Of a stretch of 64,000 nucleotides of DNA, positions 59,005 through 64,000 are shown one piece after another. The first letter of the stretch is position 1, and each line of letters starts with the position of its first letter. The DNA comes from JAXGZG01 sp050952065 (lineage in GTDB: Bacteria; Bacillota; Sulfobacillia; Fermentithermobacillales; Fermentithermobacillaceae), in the NCBI GenBank assembly GCA_050952065.1, contig JBMNKF010000007.1, forward strand, positions 1-64,000. The letters are read 5' to 3'. Both the position numbers and the translations under genes were made by a program. The notes beneath the pieces were generated by a model. It saw nothing but the letters and a program-made list of their open reading frames with translations. It was not told the DNA's origin and did no database searches.

Positions 59005-61110
59005 TTACTTGGCTAGACGAATGCCCCAAAGGGTTCCCCTGGAGTCGCATTGAACCAGTATGCCCTCGGCTATCAGAGGTTGGTGCATCAGGAACGAGTC
59101 TCTCACCTTGTAATGGTCAGTGCCATTGGGGCGAACTAGGGTGAGTTGACCTCTGTATCCACCGGTTACCCACACACCGCTTCCCGAGGCGAACGTCGCA
59201 AACAGGGAGGATGTTCCCTGGATTGCGGGAAGGGCCGTCCCGTCTCGCCTGGATAGGAGACGTATGTTGCCGCTTCCGTCCAGGACACCGAGATGGGTCC
59301 TGGGATTGCCGTTTGGCCACGGACCGTCGGGGATTGAGGCGCCTGCAAGACTGGAGTTGGAACGATACTCCCAGATCTTTTCGCCGGTAGACGCTGAGAT
59401 GGCGTACAGGTAGCTGCCACTCCTGGCAGAGTCGTACGGAATAGTCACATACACCGTGCCTCCAGATACCGCCGGAGAGAGGCTAGGAGAGTAGTATATC
59501 TGACGTCCAAGGGTCTTCTGCCACGCCAAAGAGCCGTCACTTAGGTTGAGTGCGTAGAGGGAACCGTCCCAGGCTCCAAACAACACTTTGCCTGCCGCGG
59601 AGGCTGGTGTGGCTGTCACAGCGCCGCCGGCCTGGTATTTCCATTGGATGGCCGCGGTGATGGCGTTAACCGCGTACACCGTGCCCGACGATGAACCTAT
59701 TATGATGGATCTACCCAAGGGGCCGCTGACCGCAAGGGGAGCGGCCGAAAAGCCACTCTCATCTAGAGTAGCGCTCCAGACGAATGTGCCATCGGAAGCA
59801 TTGAAGCAGGAAAGGCGCCCACTGCTGTCGCCGAAGTACAGCTTGTTGTCCAATAGGACTCCGCCTCCCCATGCCGCTCCTAACCTGTGTTCCCACAGGG
59901 AAAGACCGTCAGAAAGACGGATTTTCCTAATCATGCCATCCCTTGTCCCTACTATGGCGGCGCCTTGCCCGTCATGGACCATGTCGCCAACAGCGGCGCT
60001 TCCAAGTTCGGTTCTCCAAGCCACTAGATCGGGGTCTTTGGAGAACTCCCTGGAGGCGAAATAGGGGCCCGAGTTAGTTGTTGCTCTGATCCGTAAGGTG
60101 TGAGTTCCTTTGGGGTGGGCTGCCACAGAGCAAGACAGTTGGTTTGGGCCTTCCTGAAGGAGCCCGAGGTCTTGATATCCTTCCCCGTCTATCTGGTACG
60201 ACACCGAAGCAGGTTCAGCGAGCTGAAAATCACCTCTCAGAAGGCCTCGTTCTGCGTGAACCGTGAACTCGGAGATGGGTGACGAGTTGACAGTCTCCGA
60301 TAGCTGCCACCGGAGTCTTTCCTCACGCTGTGAAGTCCCCGCTCCGGTCACCGAGCGGACGGACATGCTGGTCCCGTTCACATCCACTACCGCATATGCC
60401 GAGTCCATCAGAGCACCCACCATCTCAAAGGTTCTGCCTTGGGCCTTCCAGGTGATGAACGAATGACCGTGGCCTGAAAACACAACCCTGATGGGGTAAC
60501 GGTCCAATAGCTCAACAAAGGCGTCGTCGGAGTCCTGAAAAGCCCTGGGTTCATAGCAAAACGGGTGATGGCTGAACACCGCCACCGGCCTATCGGGAGG
60601 TATAGAGGATAGGTCCTGTTCAATCCACGCTATGGTGGCAGGGTCAAGAGTCCCTAGAGTCTGGCCGGGATATGTCGTATCCAGCACTAGGAAATGCCAA
60701 GAACCGTAATCAAAGGAGTAGTTCTTGTTGCCGAAATGCTTGGCAAACAGCGAACCTTGCCGGTCTTGCCATCTGGACTCGTGGTTTCCCATGGCTGCAT
60801 ACACCTTAAAAGGCAGTGTGGTCGCGTACTCTCGAAATAGATCATACTCTGTGGAAGACCCGGTCTCGGTCACGTCGCCCATGTTGATCATGAAAGACGC
60901 GTCCGGGTAACGTTCTGTCATGTCTTGAAACGCCTGTTTAGTGCCCTTATTTCCAACAGGGGCTCCAATGTGGCTGTCGGAACTCACAATGAACGTGAAC
61001 TTAGTAGTGTGTGCGTTTGCGATGGGTGTGAAAAGGCCTATGGACACGGCTAATGCCAGGAGCAGGCATACCGCGGCCTTTGGCAGAATCTTAAGTGGCT
61101 TGCGGATCAT
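59005..61110 (-). CDS. Secreted metallophosphoesterase fused to a PQQ-like beta-propeller
   Basis: 701 residues. Signal peptide (VCLLLALAVSIGLF, cut after ANA). Calcineurin-like phosphoesterase motifs: SSDSHIG, MGDVTETG, GNHESRW, FSHHPF and SGHGHS (about 45-225). A beta-sandwich linker is near 270-360. From about 370 come repeats of the PQQ type (VYAVNAITAAIQWKYQAGG, LYALNLSDGSLAWQK, YLYAISASTGEKIWEY). It likely acts on a phosphoester outside the cell; substrate unknown. ATG 61110 follows GGAGG. Confidence 0.87.
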   Translation of the reverse strand: MIRKPLKILPKAAVCLLLALAVSIGLFTPIANAHTTKFTFIVSSDSHIGAPVGNKGTKQAFQDMTERYPDASFMINMGDVTETGSSTEYDLFREYATTLPFKVYAAMGNHESRWQDRQGSLFAKHFGNKNYSFDYGSWHFLVLDTTYPGQTLGTLDPATIAWIEQDLSSIPPDRPVAVFSHHPFCYEPRAFQDSDDAFVELLDRYPIRVVFSGHGHSFITWKAQGRTFEMVGALMDSAYAVVDVNGTSMSVRSVTGAGTSQREERLRWQLSETVNSSPISEFTVHAERGLLRGDFQLAEPASVSYQIDGEGYQDLGLLQEGPNQLSCSVAAHPKGTHTLRIRATTNSGPYFASREFSKDPDLVAWRTELGSAAVGDMVHDGQGAAIVGTRDGMIRKIRLSDGLSLWEHRLGAAWGGGVLLDNKLYFGDSSGRLSCFNASDGTFVWSATLDESGFSAAPLAVSGPLGRSIIIGSSSGTVYAVNAITAAIQWKYQAGGAVTATPASAAGKVLFGAWDGSLYALNLSDGSLAWQKTLGRQIYYSPSLSPAVSGGTVYVTIPYDSARSGSYLYAISASTGEKIWEYRSNSSLAGASIPDGPWPNGNPRTHLGVLDGSGNIRLLSRRDGTALPAIQGTSSLFATFASGSGVWVTGGYRGQLTLVRPNGTDHYKVRDSFLMHQPLIAEGILVQCDSRGTLWGIRLAK

Positions 61111-61281
61111 CTTGTAGACCTCCGGTATGGTGAAATCTGGACTCGTCCCTAGATAGGACGCTTGGGATTCTGCCAGGTTCCACGTTTTGGTCAAAGCCGT
61201 CTGCGGCCAGTGCAGCCGGCCTGCCAGTTTTCGGAACCCCTATGTGAGGATTCTCGTCAGAGTACAGGAGGAGGGATGGAC

Positions 61282-62325
61282 ATGACACGTAAGCGCCGGT
61301 CATCTGTACTCTTGGTGCTCGTTTTGGTTGCCTTTCTGGTATCGGCTTGCGGGCCAAAGGACCTTGTATCCCTGGCCCGGGTTGACGGGTCCGAACTGTA
61401 CCTCGCGGACAAATATGGGAATAAGGTCAGAATTGCCGACGGGACAGGTTTCTTGCAGGCCCTAAAGAAAGCCAAGGCCGTGAGCAATCCAGAAGATGCC
61501 CCCAGTGAGACAATGGCCGACTATATCCTCATTTCCAACGACCAGAAGATCTACTATGACGCTTTGGGCAAGTACCTAATTTATGTAGATAAGAACCAGA
61601 AGAAGAACGTCTACACGGGCGATCTAACGGATCTCATCTCCAGTGTTCCTGGGCTCCCACCTCTGGTGAAGGAAAAGAGCATAGAAGACCCGGAGGTATC
61701 CTCGTGGCTTGCGGACTTCTCCAAGACTGAAGAAGCCTCTGCAATACTCTTTGAGGACGAAGGCGATTCGTCGCTCTTGGTGACGGCGGGGGAGAAGCCC
61801 ACTGCAGGCTACGCTCTAGCTTTGGAGAAGGTTTCGCTTGATCCCAGCGGTGTTGTGGTCCTGAAGATCCGCGTGACGGCGCCCCAGGGACCGGCGACCG
61901 GTACTTTGAGCTATCCCATCCTGGAGCTCACCGTAGCCGGAAACCCAGAAATTGAAGTGCAGCTGGTCAGCGCAACCAAGAGCGGAGAAAGCATCGAGCA
62001 TGTGAGACTTGCCCGTGCAAGAAAAGACCAGAAGATCATCGCTCTGAGGCCCGAACGGGGATCGCTTGTAACAGAGGTAGTCCAAATGGCCGGTTTTGCC
62101 AAACTGCCCATGGATTCGTTTTCTGTGAGTGTTGAGGATGGGCACAATGTCCTGGGAACGAAGACAATAGTCCTTTCGGGGAATGATTCCCAGTGGCGAC
62201 ATTTCGAATTCTCAATGGGACTCCAGCCGGCTTCCAGCCCTAACGGCACTGTGGTTTTCAGCTGGAAGAATGACGATGGAACCACAGAGGAGCTGTTTGT
62301 CCCCATATCTTTTGGCGGGAAGTAA
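61282..62325 (+). CDS. Lipoprotein with PrcB-like domain
   Basis: 347 residues. Lipobox LVSAC at residues 20-24 after a hydrophobic signal (LLVLVLVAFLVSAC), so it is membrane-anchored outside the cell. Around residue 170 LVTAGEKPTAGYALALEKV matches the PrcB C-terminal motif, a domain linked to protease complexes in treponemes; an Ig-like end follows. ATG 61282 lies about 8 nt from AGGAGGAG; ATG 61276 is too close. It is divergent from the phosphoesterase. Confidence 0.7.
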   Translation: MTRKRRSSVLLVLVLVAFLVSACGPKDLVSLARVDGSELYLADKYGNKVRIADGTGFLQALKKAKAVSNPEDAPSETMADYILISNDQKIYYDALGKYLIYVDKNQKKNVYTGDLTDLISSVPGLPPLVKEKSIEDPEVSSWLADFSKTEEASAILFEDEGDSSLLVTAGEKPTAGYALALEKVSLDPSGVVVLKIRVTAPQGPATGTLSYPILELTVAGNPEIEVQLVSATKSGESIEHVRLARARKDQKIIALRPERGSLVTEVVQMAGFAKLPMDSFSVSVEDGHNVLGTKTIVLSGNDSQWRHFEFSMGLQPASSPNGTVVFSWKNDDGTTEELFVPISFGGK

Positions 62326-62338
62326 TAAGTAGACTCAC

Positions 62339-62394
62339 GGTTGTGGCACAGAGAGTCCTGGACTCTCAATGAGTCTAGGGCTCTTACCATTGTG
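62339..62394. other. Short hairpin between convergent genes
   Basis: GAGAGTC at 62351-62357 and GACTCTC at 62361-62367 form a perfect 7-bp stem with a 3-nt loop; no T-run on either strand, so only a weak terminator at best. Confidence 0.3.
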
Positions 62395-63444
62395 TCATAG
62401 TCTACGCGCCACATACCACATCAATGTGACTAGAAACAGCGAACCTGTCCAACCTACTAGAGGGTAGATAGTCTTTACGAGATTGGAAAAGCCCGCCGAA
62501 GACGCCCATGCGCTCACTAGGACGGTTGCCACAGCCAGCCCGGCGAATCCGGGTGTACCTGGAGAGGAAAGCCTCGCAACGAATCCGTAAAGGTTAGCCA
62601 CTGCTGTTGTGTAGACTTCGGCCAGGAATACCAGGGCATAGAGTCGCCCGCCCAGATGGTGTATCTCTGAAGCCAGTCTCGCCAAGGGCACTTCGTGCAC
62701 CAAGACTTCGGGGAAAGACGATACTATGGCCAGATAGACGAGGAGAAGCGCTAGCCCCAAACCGAAGGAACCCATAAGGGCACTTGCAAAGACCTCTCGG
62801 CGATCGTTGAGCGTTGTTCCGAGCGCGGCCAGGATGGGCGAAGCCATAATCAGATTGTAGGACACATACGTAATGCCCGACAGCGGCCAGCTCCCCACAA
62901 GCGGTGCCCAACCGGTAGGAGGCGTAGCCAGAGTCAAACCTTTTAGGCGGAGCACCCCGATGCTTACTGCCATGACGCCAACTATGAGGAGCGGGACTAT
63001 TGCCGACACAGCGGTCACTATTCCCCGCAAGCCAAGGAGAACGGTGACCAGGCTCAAAAGTGCCATAAGACCGGTTCCCACTAGCCACGACACCTGAAAC
63101 TCTTGGGCTAAGGCCGAACCGGCTCCGGCTAACATAGCGGAGAAAGCGCCAAATAGGAAGAAGGTTGTGACGAAGTCCAGAATCGGAGAGATGTACCTTC
63201 CGGACGCCTCACGCATAACAGGGAGGTGCGAGTCGGCTTTCAGTCTTCTGCCGATTTCCATGACGGCGAAGCCGAATACCAAGAATCCTGCCACCGCCAG
63301 CAGGATCGCCAGCGGCCCTGAAGGACCCAGAAGTCCAAAGAACTGAAGCACTTCTTGTCCTGAGGCGAAACCCGCGCCCACGACGGTACCAACATACGTA
63401 GCTGCGGCTGCAAACACCCCTAGGCGGAAGCCTCTTGGTCTCAT
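62395..63444 (-). CDS. YkvI-like membrane transporter
   Basis: 349 residues with about ten hydrophobic helices. The start LGVFAAAATYVGTVVGAGFASGQEVLQFF is the YkvI family signature, a relative of the APC/NSS fold with the unwound GAGFASGQE. Substrate unknown. ATG 63444 has GGGAGGGG upstream; the frame extends further back without membrane-like sequence. It lies 88 nt downstream of the PHP gene on the same strand. Confidence 0.8.
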   Translation of the reverse strand: MRPRGFRLGVFAAAATYVGTVVGAGFASGQEVLQFFGLLGPSGPLAILLAVAGFLVFGFAVMEIGRRLKADSHLPVMREASGRYISPILDFVTTFFLFGAFSAMLAGAGSALAQEFQVSWLVGTGLMALLSLVTVLLGLRGIVTAVSAIVPLLIVGVMAVSIGVLRLKGLTLATPPTGWAPLVGSWPLSGITYVSYNLIMASPILAALGTTLNDRREVFASALMGSFGLGLALLLVYLAIVSSFPEVLVHEVPLARLASEIHHLGGRLYALVFLAEVYTTAVANLYGFVARLSSPGTPGFAGLAVATVLVSAWASSAGFSNLVKTIYPLVGWTGSLFLVTLMWYVARRL

Positions 63445-63532
63445 GTCACCCGTCCCCTCCCGAAATAAGATCCCCAAATAGAGGATATTTGTCTCGCGAG
63501 GCGTGCAGTATTGAACCGGGACGGTCGGGGAA

Positions 63533-64000
63533 CTAGACGGTTTCTGGGTGAAATTGGCCAGACAGGATTGCTGAAGTGAGACTCTTGAGGGAGTAGATGG
63601 GAGTCCGGAACACCGTAAACGCGCATCCGACATCTTCTGGTGTGTGAGCATCGCTGCCGCCAGTTCCGGGAAGTCCCAATCTCTTAGCGGCAGCTCCTAC
63701 TGCTTTGCACGCCGAGGGGTATTTCAAGTACTTACCGTTGCATACCTCAATGGCCGCGATTCCCTCAAGACCCAAAGTTTCCTCGTGTATGAGAATCTCT
63801 GGTTCGGAATCATAGACACATTTGGTGACGATCGTAAATGGGTGAGCAGGGACAACAATGCCGCCTAGCCTCTGGGCTCTGGAAATGAGTTCTTTGGCGT
63901 TGCTCATACGGTTCTTGCCCCAGTCGCGCCAGTCTTCATCGCTAACACCGTAGACCAGCATGTGACCCATGTCTGTGGACAGCTCAACGCCTCGGAGGAT
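63533..64000 (-). CDS. PHP-domain phosphoesterase (5' end outside window)
   Basis: The frame is open to the window edge and gives the last 155 residues. ILRGVELSTDMGHMLVYGV at the edge is the PHP motif with Glu and His metal ligands; VVPAHPF and GTGGSDAHTPEDVG supply the later metal-binding His and Asp. Such proteins hydrolyse phosphoesters or nucleotides. ATG 63970 inside the frame is not the start, because the PHP motif precedes it. Complete N-terminus missing. Confidence 0.8.
   Translation of the reverse strand: MLRGVELSTDMGHMLVYGVSDEDWRDWGKNRMSNAKELISRAQRLGGIVVPAHPFTIVTKCVYDSEPEILIHEETLGLEGIAAIEVCNGKYLKYPSACKAVGAAAKRLGLPGTGGSDAHTPEDVGCAFTVFRTPIYSLKSLTSAILSGQFHPETV

Noticed and set aside
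1..64000. CRISPR arrays, insertion sequences, prophage genes, rRNA and tRNA genes
   Set aside because: No regular direct repeats, transposase or integrase motifs, or RNA gene signatures were found while reading.

Overview
The window looks like a chromosomal segment of a Gram-positive-type anaerobe (Bacillota, Clostridia-like). The signs are strong GGAGG-type ribosome binding sites with many GTG and TTG starts, an intact T-box leader, Rho-independent terminators, a Tad pilus locus with no outer-membrane secretin, an oxygen-sensitive glycyl radical enzyme, and small proteins of the YjcZ and TIGR04086 type seen in spore formers. I see no phage, insertion sequence, CRISPR array, rRNA or tRNA. I cannot name a species; an uncultured Bacillota lineage is a guess.

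Layout. 1-1999: the 5' part of a DtxR-family metalloregulator (minus) and a GH4 alpha-galactosidase. 2271-9666: a Tad/Flp pilus operon (pilin, TadE-like, TadG-like, CpaB, TadZ, TadA, TadB, TadC) ending in a DUF192 gene. 9756-12179: leuS. 12499-24600: a locus for hydroxyproline and proline-containing peptides. It holds a glycyl radical activase and trans-4-hydroxyproline dehydratase, two M24 (Xaa-Pro type) proteins, a trans-3-hydroxyproline dehydratase, an ornithine-cyclodeaminase-family reductase, a PucR regulator and a DUF885 peptidase. A methyltransferase and ppnP sit inside it. 25081-27948: an unexplained four-gene membrane operon led by a DUF6754-like protein. 28190-33315: an NSS sodium symporter behind a structured leader, a tandem pair of CNNM/CorC proteins and an MBL-fold hydrolase.

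33403-34732 (minus): a T-box (specifier AAC, Asn) controlling a truncated AsnRS-like protein of the archaeal asparagine synthetase type. 34799-46422: mixed metabolism (class V aminotransferase, SDR, SpoIIE-like phosphatase, PatB-like lyase, two tiny membrane proteins, YchF, acetamidase, YycJ, speD, ndk, DUF72, and a comB-DUF401 pair). 46533-54350: a DnaQ exonuclease fused to a helicase that has lost its ATPase motifs, surE, a TIGR04086 protein, a secreted polysaccharide deacetylase, two unknowns, and a folD-fchA pair in which FolD appears to have lost its cyclohydrolase glutamine. 54322-64000: YmaF, an unknown, a LacI-type regulator with ribokinase behind two operators, lactate dehydrogenase with a basic tail, a secreted phosphoesterase-propeller protein, a lipoprotein, a YkvI-like transporter and a PHP-domain protein cut by the window edge.

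How they work together. The clearest functional story is 12.5-24.6 kb. Peptidases would release proline and hydroxyprolines. HypD turns trans-4-hydroxyproline into pyrroline-5-carboxylate. The proline-racemase homologue (Cys/Thr active site) plus the OCD-family reductase would convert trans-3-hydroxyproline to proline. A PucR-type regulator, the family of the proline sensor PutR, sits at the divergent centre. This suggests growth on collagen-like peptides. The least explained part is the DUF6754 operon next to it.
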